Shown: positions 1 through 6,345, numbered from the stretch's first letter. The stretch: DNA of 7,899 nucleotides from Ruminococcus sp. CAG:254 (GCA_000433635.1 HF997974.1:40600-48498); one strand, 5' to 3'. Numbers and translations: made by a program. Notes: a model not told the origin generated them from the letters alone.

Positions 1-1928
1 GGATTCCGGCAGTTGCAGCAACCCATGCAGACGGCAGCAATGCATTAGATTTGCGGTATCAGTCTTACAGCATCCACAAGGGCAAGTATGCGATTGCAGG
101 GCTGCCGGCAGTCTATGCAGACGAAGACGAAGCAGAAACTTTGGAAATTGTTCTGAAAGATACGGCAACAGATTTGCAGGTAACTTTGCGGTATGGTGTC
201 CTGCCGGAATTGGATATGCTGACTCGTTGCGTTTCCATCCAGAATCTTGGCACAACGCCGATTACACTGACAAAGGCAGCTAGCTTCTGTTTAGATTTGC
301 CTTATGGAAAGTGGGAATGGATGCATTTCCACGGCAGACATGCGATGGAACGGATTACCGAACGGACACCGCTGATTCATGGCATTCAGGAAAGTTCCAG
401 CACAAGAGGCACATCCAGCCACCACCAGAACCCGACTGCCATTCTCTGCACGCCAGATTGCACGGAAACCAATGGCAGCTGTTTCGGAGCAGCGTTCCTG
501 TATAGCGGCAGCTTCCAGACGAAGATTGAATATGACCAGATGCGGCAAGCAAGAATGGTGATGGGACTGCATCCGGATTTGTTCCGCTGGGAACTCCAGC
601 CAAATGCAACCTTTGATACACCGGAAGTGTTGTTCACTTACAGCGATAGCGGCTTAGAAACCCTGTCACATCGCTTCCAGAAAACCATTCGGGAACACGT
701 TTGCCGTGGGAAGTATCAGAAAATCGAACGTCCGGTTCTGATTAACAATTGGGAAGCAACCTATTTCGATTTCAACGAAGAAAAGATTTTGAAGATTGCC
801 GAAGAAGCCGCTCGTCTGGGCGTTGATATGCTGGTATTGGATGATGGCTGGTTTGGCAAGCGGGATGATGACTGTTCCGGTCTGGGCGACTGGTTCGTGA
901 ATGAACAAAAGCTCAGGGGCGGACTGGGCACACTGGTGCAGAAAGTCAAGGCATTGGGTATGCGGTTCGGCATTTGGTTTGAACCGGAAATGATTTCGGA
1001 AGACAGCGATTTGTACCGCACCCATCCGGACTGGGCAATTCAGATTCCGGGCAGAAATCCGATGCGAAGCCGGTATCAGCTGCTGTTAGATCTATCGAAT
1101 CCGGATGTGCAGGATTACTTGTACAAGTGTATTTCTGACATTCTGAACAGTGCGGATATTTCCTATGTAAAGTGGGATATGAACCGCAGCATCAGTGACT
1201 GGTATACCGCTTTGCTGCCGGCAAATCGGCAGGGCGAGTTGCCGCATCGGTATGTGCTGGGTGTCTATGCATTGCTGGAACGGCTGACTTCTGCATTCCC
1301 AGAGGTTTTGTTTGAGGGATGCAGCGGCGGCGGCGGACGGTTTGACGCTGGAATGCTGTACTACTGCCCGCAGATTTGGTGTAGCGATGACACAGACGCT
1401 TATGAACGAACCATCATTCAGTATGGCACATCGTTCTTCTATCCGGTTTCTGCTGTTGGTTCTCACGTTTCTGTTGTTCCGAATCACCAGACTGGCAGAG
1501 TTACACCAATCGAAACCCGTGCCGTGACGGCAATGGCTGGCAGTTTCGGCTATGAATTGGATTTGAATTTGCTGTCAGACGAAGAGAAGGAAGCAGTTAC
1601 ACAGCAGATTCAGCAGTTCAAGGAATACGGCTCGCTGATTCACAACGGAACGTATTACCGCCTGAGCAATCCGCTGGAAGATGCCTATGCACTCTGGGCA
1701 TTTGTATCCGAGGATAAGAAAGAAGTCTTGGTACAGGGCATGATTTTCCGGACAGAAGCGAACATGGTGCGGCATTGTGTTTCGCTGCGTGGCTTGGATG
1801 CAAAGGCAGTTTACCGGACAAAGGACGGAGCAGCCTATACCGGTGACACCCTGATGCATGCAGGGGTTCTGCTGCCGAAATCTTGGGGCGACTATTATCC
1901 GGTTTCCATGCATTTTGTCAGCGAATAA
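1..1928 (+). CDS. Alpha-galactosidase, GH36 family (5' end outside window)
   Basis: This enzyme should hydrolyse terminal alpha-1,6-galactose from melibiose, raffinose, stachyose or galactomannan side chains. The frame is open from base 3 with no stop, so the start lies upstream; the TTG at 51 and the first ATGs are internal. 641 residues are visible. They include the LDDGWFG substrate-binding motif, an EPEM motif, RYQLLLDL, KWDMNR with the nucleophile Asp at bases 1176-1178, GCSGGGGRFD, and WCSDDTDA with the acid/base Asp at 1386-1388. The 70-residue spacing between the two catalytic Asp matches what I recall for Geobacillus AgaA (D478, D548), which implies about 86 missing N-terminal residues and a full length near 727. 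All active-site motifs seen are intact. The product is probably cytoplasmic and tetrameric, as in the family, but the N-terminus cannot be checked for a signal. Common symbols are aga or rafA. A hairpin terminator follows, so it ends its transcription unit. Confidence 0.95.
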   Translation, partial: IPAVAATHADGSNALDLRYQSYSIHKGKYAIAGLPAVYADEDEAETLEIVLKDTATDLQVTLRYGVLPELDMLTRCVSIQNLGTTPITLTKAASFCLDLPYGKWEWMHFHGRHAMERITERTPLIHGIQESSSTRGTSSHHQNPTAILCTPDCTETNGSCFGAAFLYSGSFQTKIEYDQMRQARMVMGLHPDLFRWELQPNATFDTPEVLFTYSDSGLETLSHRFQKTIREHVCRGKYQKIERPVLINNWEATYFDFNEEKILKIAEEAARLGVDMLVLDDGWFGKRDDDCSGLGDWFVNEQKLRGGLGTLVQKVKALGMRFGIWFEPEMISEDSDLYRTHPDWAIQIPGRNPMRSRYQLLLDLSNPDVQDYLYKCISDILNSADISYVKWDMNRSISDWYTALLPANRQGELPHRYVLGVYALLERLTSAFPEVLFEGCSGGGGRFDAGMLYYCPQIWCSDDTDAYERTIIQYGTSFFYPVSAVGSHVSVVPNHQTGRVTPIETRAVTAMAGSFGYELDLNLLSDEEKEAVTQQIQQFKEYGSLIHNGTYYRLSNPLEDAYALWAFVSEDKKEVLVQGMIFRTEANMVRHCVSLRGLDAKAVYRTKDGAAYTGDTLMHAGVLLPKSWGDYYPVSMHFVSE

Positions 1929-1952
1929 TGCTTTAAAAATCAAACAGTGATT

Positions 1953-2003
1953 GCGGCACACCGTGGAAAGTGATTCTGCGGTGTGCCGTTTCTATTGATT
2001 TTT
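1953..2003 (+). terminator. Intrinsic terminator after alpha-galactosidase gene
   Basis: CGGCACACCG (1954-1963) pairs perfectly with CGGTGTGCCG (1979-1988). The stem can extend inward through two wobble pairs and GAA/TTC to a 5-nt loop at 1969-1973. A T-rich but interrupted tail follows (1989-2003). It begins 24 bases after the stop codon. Confidence 0.85.
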
Positions 2004-2096
2004 CGGGAGATTTCATGGATTTTTAAATTTGTCGACTATTACGAATTTCATCGAAAAAACAGGGAAATATTCTGTTAAATGACGAATTGAAATACC

Positions 2097-2125
2097 TTGA
2101 AAACCTATCGCATCTATGGTATAAT
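2097..2125 (+). promoter_or_regulatory. Sigma-A promoter of GDSL-nadA-mnmA operon
   Basis: TTGAAA (2097-2102), a 17-base spacer and TATAAT (2120-2125). TG at 2117-2118 gives an extended -10. The match to consensus is very good, and transcription should start near 2132. The TTG of the -35 box is in frame with the downstream gene and could be mistaken for its start codon. Confidence 0.88.
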
Positions 2126-2146
2126 AGAAGGTAACGAAAACGGCAA

Positions 2147-2155
2147 AAGGTGGGG
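2147..2155 (+). promoter_or_regulatory. Shine-Dalgarno site fixing the GDSL gene start
   Basis: AAGGTGGGG ends 7 bases before ATG 2163. It lies downstream of the predicted transcription start, so ATG 2163 is preferred over the in-frame TTG at 2097, which sits inside the promoter. Confidence 0.75.
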
Positions 2156-2162
2156 ATTCGAT

Positions 2163-2801
2163 ATGAAAACGATACTTTGCTTTGGGGACTCAAACACATA
2201 TGGCTATCAGCCGGAAACGAAAAAACGATATGATGAAACCACACGCTGGACGTGCTTATTACAGCAGGCAATTCAGCCCTACGGGTGGCGTGTTGTGGAA
2301 GAGGGTCTGTGTGGACGCACAACCAACTTGAACGGCATTCGTCGGGAAAACCGAAATGGTGCTGCGGTGCTGCCAATGCTGCTGGAATCCCATGCACCGC
2401 TGGATGTGGTGATTTTAATGCTGGGAACAAATGACTGCAAAACACAGTTCCATGCAACACCGGAATCCATTGGAGCAGGCATCGAAGCTCTGATTGCACA
2501 GGTGCGGGCATTCGATGAACAGCTTCCAATCTTATTGGTTTCCCCCATTCATCTTGCAGCGGATATTGCAGAAAAAGACCCCGCATTTTCTGCGGATTCC
2601 GTTCCCATTTCTTATGCGTTAAAATCCGTCTATGCAGCGATTGCAGAACGGGAACACTGCATGTTTTTTGCGGCTTCGGATTATGCAGAGCCTTCGGATG
2701 CAGATGGCGAACATCTGGATGCAGAGGGACATCAAAAACTGACCAAACAGATGCTGAACGCATTACAACCATTACTATGCGGAAAGGAACAGGAAAAATG
2801 A
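2163..2801 (+). CDS. SGNH/GDSL-family esterase or acyltransferase, MsAcT-like
   Basis: A 212-residue serine hydrolase of the SGNH superfamily. Block I is FGDSN with the nucleophile Ser10. Block II is EEGLCGRTTN, with Gly51 in the oxyanion hole. Block III is LGTND, with Asn90. Block V is DGEH, with Asp181 and His184 completing the triad. The run GDSNTYGY...RWT...EEGL.GRTTN...LPLD-like...IMLGTND strongly recalls the Mycobacterium smegmatis esterase/acyltransferase MsAcT and related aryl esterases, which deacylate small esters and can transfer acyl groups. The natural substrate here is unknown; deacetylation of plant-derived or glycan acetyl esters is a guess. There is no signal peptide, so it is probably cytoplasmic. 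The start at 2163 is supported by AAGGTGGGG and the promoter position. Its TGA overlaps the nadA ATG (ATGA, 2798-2801), which suggests translational coupling. It is the first gene of a three-gene operon. Confidence 0.9.
   Translation: MKTILCFGDSNTYGYQPETKKRYDETTRWTCLLQQAIQPYGWRVVEEGLCGRTTNLNGIRRENRNGAAVLPMLLESHAPLDVVILMLGTNDCKTQFHATPESIGAGIEALIAQVRAFDEQLPILLVSPIHLAADIAEKDPAFSADSVPISYALKSVYAAIAEREHCMFFAASDYAEPSDADGEHLDAEGHQKLTKQMLNALQPLLCGKEQEK
2783..2789 (+). promoter_or_regulatory. Shine-Dalgarno site selecting nadA ATG 2798
   Basis: AAAGGAA lies 8 bases before ATG 2798, inside the end of the GDSL gene. The alternative in-frame ATG at 2777 would add seven residues. It has no comparable site in front of it and would place this purine run inside the coding sequence. 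Confidence 0.6.
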
Positions 2802-3715
2802 CAACGAAAGAAATGCAGGAAGCAATTCTAAAATGGAAAAAAGAACAGGACTGCTGTATTCTGGCACATTGCTACCAGACCCATGATATTTTGGAGGTGG
2901 CAGACTTTGTCGGAGATTCTTTCGGATTGGCACAGAAAGCAGCACAGACCAATTGCAAACGGGTGATGATGTGCGGTGTTCGTTTTATGGCAGAAACCGT
3001 GAAGATTCTGTCGCCGGAAAAACAAGTTTATCTGCCAAAAGCAGAAGCTGGCTGCCCGATGGCGGAACAGCTGGATGTGGAAATGTTGCAGCAGATGAAA
3101 GAAATCTATCCGGAACACTGTGTGGTTGCCTATATCAATACAACTGCTGCATTAAAAACACTGTGTGATGTCTGCGTAACATCCTCCTCCGCTGTGGATA
3201 TTATCCGGAAGATTCCAAACAAAAAGATTCTGTTCATTCCGGACTGCAACCTTGGTGATTATGTGGCAAAGCAAATTCCGGAAAAGGAATTTCAGCTGAT
3301 GCATGGCGGTTGCCCGACCCACGTTCGGATTACCGTCAAGGACGTAGAAAAGACACGGGCTGCACATCCGGATGCAGAGCTGCTGGTACATCCGGAATGC
3401 CAGCCAGCAGTCACCGCACAGGCGGACTATGTTGGCAGCACAACCGGCATTATGAACTATGCAGCAAAGAGTGACAAGAAATCGTTCATCATCGGCACAG
3501 AAAACAGCATTGTACAACACTTGGGCATGCAGTTCCCAGACAAGCTGTTTTATCCGCTCTCGAAAGATTGTGTCTGTCACAATATGAAAATTACGACATT
3601 GGCAGATGTTTTGCACTGCTTGCAGGGCGTGGACGGCGAAGAAATTCAGATGCCGGAAGACGTTATGCAGAAAGCAAAGGTCTGCATTGAAGAAATGTTG
3701 AGGTTGGGAAATTAA
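2798..3715 (+). CDS. nadA: Quinolinate synthase A
   Basis: NadA condenses iminoaspartate with dihydroxyacetone phosphate to quinolinate, the precursor of NAD, in the cytoplasm using an oxygen-sensitive [4Fe-4S] cluster. The protein has 305 residues, the size of compact bacterial and archaeal NadA. Visible family features are ILAHCYQ near residue 22 (substrate-binding His24 and Tyr26), ADFVGDS, FMAETVKIL, then three cluster cysteines in characteristic settings: Cys86 (AGCPMA), Cys172 (GGCPTH) and Cys260 (CHNMK). HPEC and GSTTGI lie between the second and third. Cys258 makes a CxC with Cys260. ATG 2798 overlaps the upstream stop by four bases; ATG 2777 is a possible longer start. mnmA starts one base after the stop. 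Neither nadB (L-aspartate oxidase) nor nadC is in the window, so the iminoaspartate source and the next step must be encoded elsewhere. Confidence 0.95.
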   Translation: MTTKEMQEAILKWKKEQDCCILAHCYQTHDILEVADFVGDSFGLAQKAAQTNCKRVMMCGVRFMAETVKILSPEKQVYLPKAEAGCPMAEQLDVEMLQQMKEIYPEHCVVAYINTTAALKTLCDVCVTSSSAVDIIRKIPNKKILFIPDCNLGDYVAKQIPEKEFQLMHGGCPTHVRITVKDVEKTRAAHPDAELLVHPECQPAVTAQADYVGSTTGIMNYAAKSDKKSFIIGTENSIVQHLGMQFPDKLFYPLSKDCVCHNMKITTLADVLHCLQGVDGEEIQMPEDVMQKAKVCIEEMLRLGN

Positions 3716-3716
3716 G

Positions 3717-4802
3717 ATGCAGAAAAAAGTATTGGTCGCAATGAGCGGCGGTGTGGATAGTTCTGCAACAGCTGCGATCTTGTGCCAAAAGGGCTATGAT
3801 TGTATCGGTGTCACGATGAAGCTGTACAATCTGCCAGATGATGCGGTTCGCAGCAACACCTGCTGTACGCTTTCCGATGCAGAAGATGCAAAGAGCGTTG
3901 CATATCGGCTGGGTATGCGGTATTACGTCATGAATTTTACGGCAGATTTTTCCAAGGAAGTTATTGACCGTTTTGTATCTGCCTATGAACGGGGCGAAAC
4001 GCCGAATCCTTGTATTGACTGCAACCGATATATGAAGTTTGAACAGCTGTACCAGCGAGCTGCTCTGCTGGGCTGCGATGCGATTGCAACCGGACACTAT
4101 GCACGGATTGCGTACGATGAAGAACGGGGCAGATGGCTGCTGAAAAAGTCGAAGAACGAGGCGAAAGACCAAAGTTATGTGTTGTATTCCATGACGCAGG
4201 AGCAGCTTGCACATACGATTTTTCCGCTGGGAGACTATACCGATAAGGCGGAAGTGCGAAAGTTGGCAGCAGAATCCGGTTTGCTGAACGCAGAAAAGCA
4301 GGACAGTCAGGATATTTGCTTTGTTCCGGATGGCGATTATGCAGCGTTTATTGAACAGTACACGGGAAAGCAGTATCCGCATGGGGATTTTGTAGACCGG
4401 AACGGCAAGAAGCTGGGTGAGCATAAGGGTATGATTGGTTATACCATCGGACAGCGAAAAGGCTTAGGCATTTCTGCACCGCATCCGCTGTATGTCTGCA
4501 AAAAGTGTGTGGAAGATAACACGATTGTGCTTTCAGAGCGAGAGGGATTGTATACCACGAAACTGATTGCACGGGATTTCAACTGGATTGCCTATGATGG
4601 TGCACCGAAAACGCCGATTTCCGTCACAGCAAGAACCCGTTACCATGCCAAGGAGGCAGCCGCAACGGTTACTCCGCTGGAAGATGGAACGGTACAAGTT
4701 GTATTTGCAGAGCCACAGCGTGCCGTGACTGCTGGTCAGGCAGTGGTACTGTATGATGGAGAAATTGTAGTTGGTGGAGGAACGATTACTTCCGCTGAAT
4801 AA
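3717..4802 (+). CDS. mnmA: tRNA-specific 2-thiouridylase MnmA
   Basis: MnmA puts sulfur on U34 of tRNA-Lys, tRNA-Glu and tRNA-Gln. It adenylates the uridine with ATP and transfers a persulfide sulfur delivered from cysteine desulfurase. The 361-residue length is typical. The PP-loop SGGVDSS is at residues 10-16. The catalytic Cys102 lies in NPCIDCNRYMKF, at the same number as the E. coli residue. The second catalytic Cys, Cys201, is in SQDICF. ATGHYAR, KDQSYVLY and GYTIGQRKGLG are also present, followed by the C-terminal beta-barrel. ATG 3717 is one base after the nadA stop, with a GAGGTTGGG-like ribosome site at 3700-3708 inside nadA, so it is co-transcribed and probably coupled. It is the last gene of the operon, followed by a terminator. 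No motif is missing. Confidence 0.97.
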   Translation: MQKKVLVAMSGGVDSSATAAILCQKGYDCIGVTMKLYNLPDDAVRSNTCCTLSDAEDAKSVAYRLGMRYYVMNFTADFSKEVIDRFVSAYERGETPNPCIDCNRYMKFEQLYQRAALLGCDAIATGHYARIAYDEERGRWLLKKSKNEAKDQSYVLYSMTQEQLAHTIFPLGDYTDKAEVRKLAAESGLLNAEKQDSQDICFVPDGDYAAFIEQYTGKQYPHGDFVDRNGKKLGEHKGMIGYTIGQRKGLGISAPHPLYVCKKCVEDNTIVLSEREGLYTTKLIARDFNWIAYDGAPKTPISVTARTRYHAKEAAATVTPLEDGTVQVVFAEPQRAVTAGQAVVLYDGEIVVGGGTITSAE

Positions 4803-4806
4803 AGAG

Positions 4807-4838
4807 AAAAAAGTCCGACAGAAATGCCGGACTTTTTT
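4807..4838. terminator. Bidirectional terminator between mnmA and the HTH regulator
   Basis: AAAAAAGTCCG (4807-4817) pairs with CGGACTTTTTT (4828-4838) around a 10-base loop. The A and T tracts flank a 6-bp core, so the hairpin has a U-tail in either direction. It lies 4 bases after the mnmA stop and 16 bases past the stop of the opposing gene. Confidence 0.9.
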
Positions 4839-4854
4839 GCTGCATGAAACTTCA

Positions 4855-5439
4855 TCAGACGGAAACTTGAAACAGCCCGTGCCGATTGCAGTAGCTGTAA
4901 ATCGTACCATGCCCCATCATCGGGAAGCGTACCATTGGATTTTGTTCCGGATAACACTTGACGAACAAAATCCGGTCACTGGTGACATAGGCAAAAAAGG
5001 AGAGAAAATGTGTTTTTTCCATCGGGTGTTCCATGGAAACCACATAGTCATATTCCACCTGCTGAATGGTGCGTGTATGTGTGTCTGTCGCTGGCTCTGC
5101 CTGTAACTTTGGCAGCGAAATGCCGCAGCAGCTGAAAACGCCTTCGCCCATTGAGTACAGTACATTTCCGCAGATGGGGCAGACATAAAAGCCCATCTTT
5201 TTCAGGTTTTCGCTGCGGTTTTGATTCACAATCTGCACGCCGGAAAACAGTTCTGAAACAGAAACCTGCAACGCCTCTGCCAGCGGCTGAAATAATGCCA
5301 TATCTGGCAGCCCTCGCCCCGTTTCCCATTTGGAAATGGTCTTGTCGCTAACTGCAAGGCGTTCCGCCAGTGTCTTTTGTGTTAAGTTTTGCTGCTCTCG
5401 CAGCCGCTGAATCATTGTTCCGATTTCTTGTGCGTCCAT
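4855..5439 (-). CDS. XRE-family HTH regulator fused to desulfoferrodoxin/superoxide reductase-like domain
   Basis: A 194-residue, three-part protein. Residues 7-65 form an XRE/Cro helix-turn-helix (LTQKTLAERLAVSDKTISKWETGRGLP). Residues 84-112 form a desulforedoxin-like Fe(Cys)4 knuckle with Cys87, Cys90, Cys104 and Cys105 (CPIC...CC). Residues 118-190 resemble the superoxide reductase domain: His121, His138 (EHPM), His144 (KTH), Cys184 and His187 (YCNRHG), the expected His4-Cys iron site. Enzymatic reductases have Glu-Lys before the first His; here it is Asp119-Thr120, which argues for sensing rather than efficient turnover. HTH-desulfoferrodoxin fusions are, as I recall, a known minor class, but their function is little studied. 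ATG at 5439-5437 has an AGAAGG site 8 bases upstream and its own promoter. It is divergent from thrH. The target genes and the metal state are unknown. No membrane segment is seen. Confidence 0.88.
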   Translation of the reverse strand: MDAQEIGTMIQRLREQQNLTQKTLAERLAVSDKTISKWETGRGLPDMALFQPLAEALQVSVSELFSGVQIVNQNRSENLKKMGFYVCPICGNVLYSMGEGVFSCCGISLPKLQAEPATDTHTRTIQQVEYDYVVSMEHPMEKTHFLSFFAYVTSDRILFVKCYPEQNPMVRFPMMGHGTIYSYCNRHGLFQVSV

Positions 5440-5471
5440 AAAAACAACCTTCTTTCTGAGTGGATGCTTTT

Positions 5472-5500
5472 AGTATAACACAAGCGGTTCGGTTCTGCAA
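5472..5500 (-). promoter_or_regulatory. Promoter of the HTH-desulfoferrodoxin gene
   Basis: Read on the minus strand: TTGCAG (5500-5495), a 17-base spacer and TATACT (5477-5472). It lies 32 bases before the start codon. The spacer contains a GGTTC direct repeat on the + strand (5486-5495). Confidence 0.7.
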
Positions 5501-5501
5501 C

Positions 5502-5514
5502 CTACGTTTCGTAG
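5502..5514. promoter_or_regulatory. Candidate operator palindrome
   Basis: CTACG-TTT-CGTAG is a perfect 5-bp inverted repeat with a 3-base centre. It sits one base upstream of the -35 box of the regulator gene. Short inverted repeats of this size next to a promoter suit XRE dimers, so autoregulation is plausible; this is inference. Confidence 0.4.
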
Positions 5515-5547
5515 AGTGCTTTTAAAGAAAATGAATCTATAATTTAG

Positions 5548-5559
5548 AATAATATTATT
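5548..5559. repeat. AT-only perfect palindrome upstream of thrH promoter
   Basis: AATAATATTATT is a 12-base perfect palindrome ending 10 bases before the thrH -35 box. It could be an UP element or a protein site. In such AT-rich sequence it could also be chance. Confidence 0.3.
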
Positions 5560-5569
5560 AGAAAAAGCA

Positions 5570-5598
5570 TTGATTTTTTCCCAGAAATGCGGTAAAAT
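5570..5598 (+). promoter_or_regulatory. Promoter of thrH
   Basis: TTGATT (5570-5575), a 17-base spacer and TAAAAT (5593-5598), preceded by a very AT-rich stretch (5521-5569) that could act as an UP element. A 5' leader of about 65 bases is predicted. Confidence 0.7.
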
Positions 5599-5610
5599 AG
5601 AAAACAGATT

Positions 5611-5646
5611 CGGCATTGTGTCAGTGTACATAAAACCAAAATGCCG
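5611..5646 (+). other. Leader hairpin before thrH
   Basis: CGGCATT (5611-5617) pairs with AATGCCG (5640-5646) around a 22-base loop, within the predicted 5' leader and 8 bases before the Shine-Dalgarno site GAAAGGAG (5655-5662). There is no T tract, so it is not a terminator. It matches no riboswitch I recognise. Confidence 0.35.
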
Positions 5647-5669
5647 GAACGATAGAAAGGAGCTTCGTA

Positions 5670-6275
5670 ATGTATATTACTTGCTTGGATTTGGAAGGCG
5701 TATTGGTGCCGGAAATTTGGATCGCATTTGCAGAAGAAAGCGGAATCCCGGAATTAAAGCGTACCACCAGAGATGAACCAGATTATGATAAGCTGATGAA
5801 GTGGAGAATCGGCGTTCTGAAAGAACACGGCCTTGGCTTAAAAGAAATTCAGGAAACCATTGCAAAGATTGACCCGCTGCCGGGTGCAAAGGAATTTTTG
5901 GACAAACTGCGGAAAGAATGCCAGGTGATTATTATCAGCGACACCTTCACACAGTTTGCAGGCCCGTTGATGGAAAAGCTGGGACAGCCGACGATTTTCT
6001 GTAATTCTCTGGAAGTTGCAGCAGACGGCGAAATCACTGGCTTCAAGATGCGTGTTGAAAACTCCAAGCTGACCACCGTAAAGGCATTGCAGTCCATTGG
6101 CTATGATACGATTGCCAGCGGTGACAGCTACAACGACCTCGCAATGATTCAGGCAAGTAAAGCAGGCTTCCTCTTCCGGAGCACCGAACAGATTCAGAAA
6201 GACCATCCGGAACTTCCGGCATTTGAACGGTATGAAGATTTGCTGGCTGCAATTGAACAGGAATTGCAGAAGTAA
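5670..6275 (+). CDS. thrH: ThrH: phosphoserine phosphatase / homoserine phosphotransferase (HAD family)
   Basis: A 201-residue cytoplasmic HAD phosphatase. The N-terminal run (CLDLEGVLVPEIWIAFAE, then TTRD and PDYD) is the signature of ThrH, whose Pseudomonas aeruginosa homologue dephosphorylates phosphoserine and can transfer the phosphate to homoserine, linking serine and threonine synthesis. Motif I is DLEGV, with nucleophile Asp7 and Glu9 in place of the usual second Asp, as is typical for ThrH. Motif II is ISDTF (Ser90), motif III is probably Lys133, and motif IV is GDSYND (Asp152, Asp156). Length equals the family norm. ATG 5670 follows GAAAGGAG by 7 bases. The gene has its own promoter, stands alone, and is divergent from the HTH-desulfoferrodoxin gene. 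A terminator follows. No other serine or threonine gene is in the window. Confidence 0.94.
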   Translation: MYITCLDLEGVLVPEIWIAFAEESGIPELKRTTRDEPDYDKLMKWRIGVLKEHGLGLKEIQETIAKIDPLPGAKEFLDKLRKECQVIIISDTFTQFAGPLMEKLGQPTIFCNSLEVAADGEITGFKMRVENSKLTTVKALQSIGYDTIASGDSYNDLAMIQASKAGFLFRSTEQIQKDHPELPAFERYEDLLAAIEQELQK

Positions 6276-6301
6276 GCAAGTTTTTGATTCTGATTGCATA
6301 C

Positions 6302-6341
6302 AAAAAACGCTGTTGCACGATTTTTGTGCAGCAGCGTTTTT
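6302..6341. terminator. Bidirectional terminator between thrH and protease gene
   Basis: Bases 6303-6318 pair with 6326-6341 in a 16-bp stem (core CGCTGTTGCAC / GTGCAGCAGCG, with one G-U pair) around a 7-base loop. A and T tracts flank the core, so it serves both genes. It is 27 bases after the thrH stop and 4 bases past the protease stop. Confidence 0.92.
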
Positions 6342-6345
6342 GCGT

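Noticed and set aside
2041..2088. ACGAATT direct repeat (2041-2047 and 2082-2088) upstream of the operon promoter
   Set aside because: Only 7 bases in an AT-rich spacer, spaced 41 bases apart and without symmetry. Chance is likely.
2097..2162. N-terminal extension of the GDSL protein from TTG 2097
   Set aside because: The TTG is the -35 box and TATAAT lies inside the extension. The SGNH family normally starts with the strand just before GDS, as from ATG 2163.
2023..2772. A 249-codon open frame on the - strand antisense to the GDSL gene
   Set aside because: The translation is rich in His, Pro and Cys with no domain. It runs antisense through the operon promoter and the GDSL triad, so it is a shadow frame.
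3663..4424. A 253-codon open frame on the - strand antisense to mnmA
   Set aside because: It lies opposite a fully conserved mnmA, with no ribosome site or recognisable motif.
4771..5106. A 111-codon + strand frame starting in the end of mnmA
   Set aside because: It reads through the bidirectional terminator and antisense to the HTH-desulfoferrodoxin gene. No family features are seen.
5538..5543. TATAAT upstream of thrH as an alternative -10 box
   Set aside because: No acceptable -35 hexamer 16-18 bases upstream. The TTGATT/TAAAAT pair at 5570-5598 is better placed.
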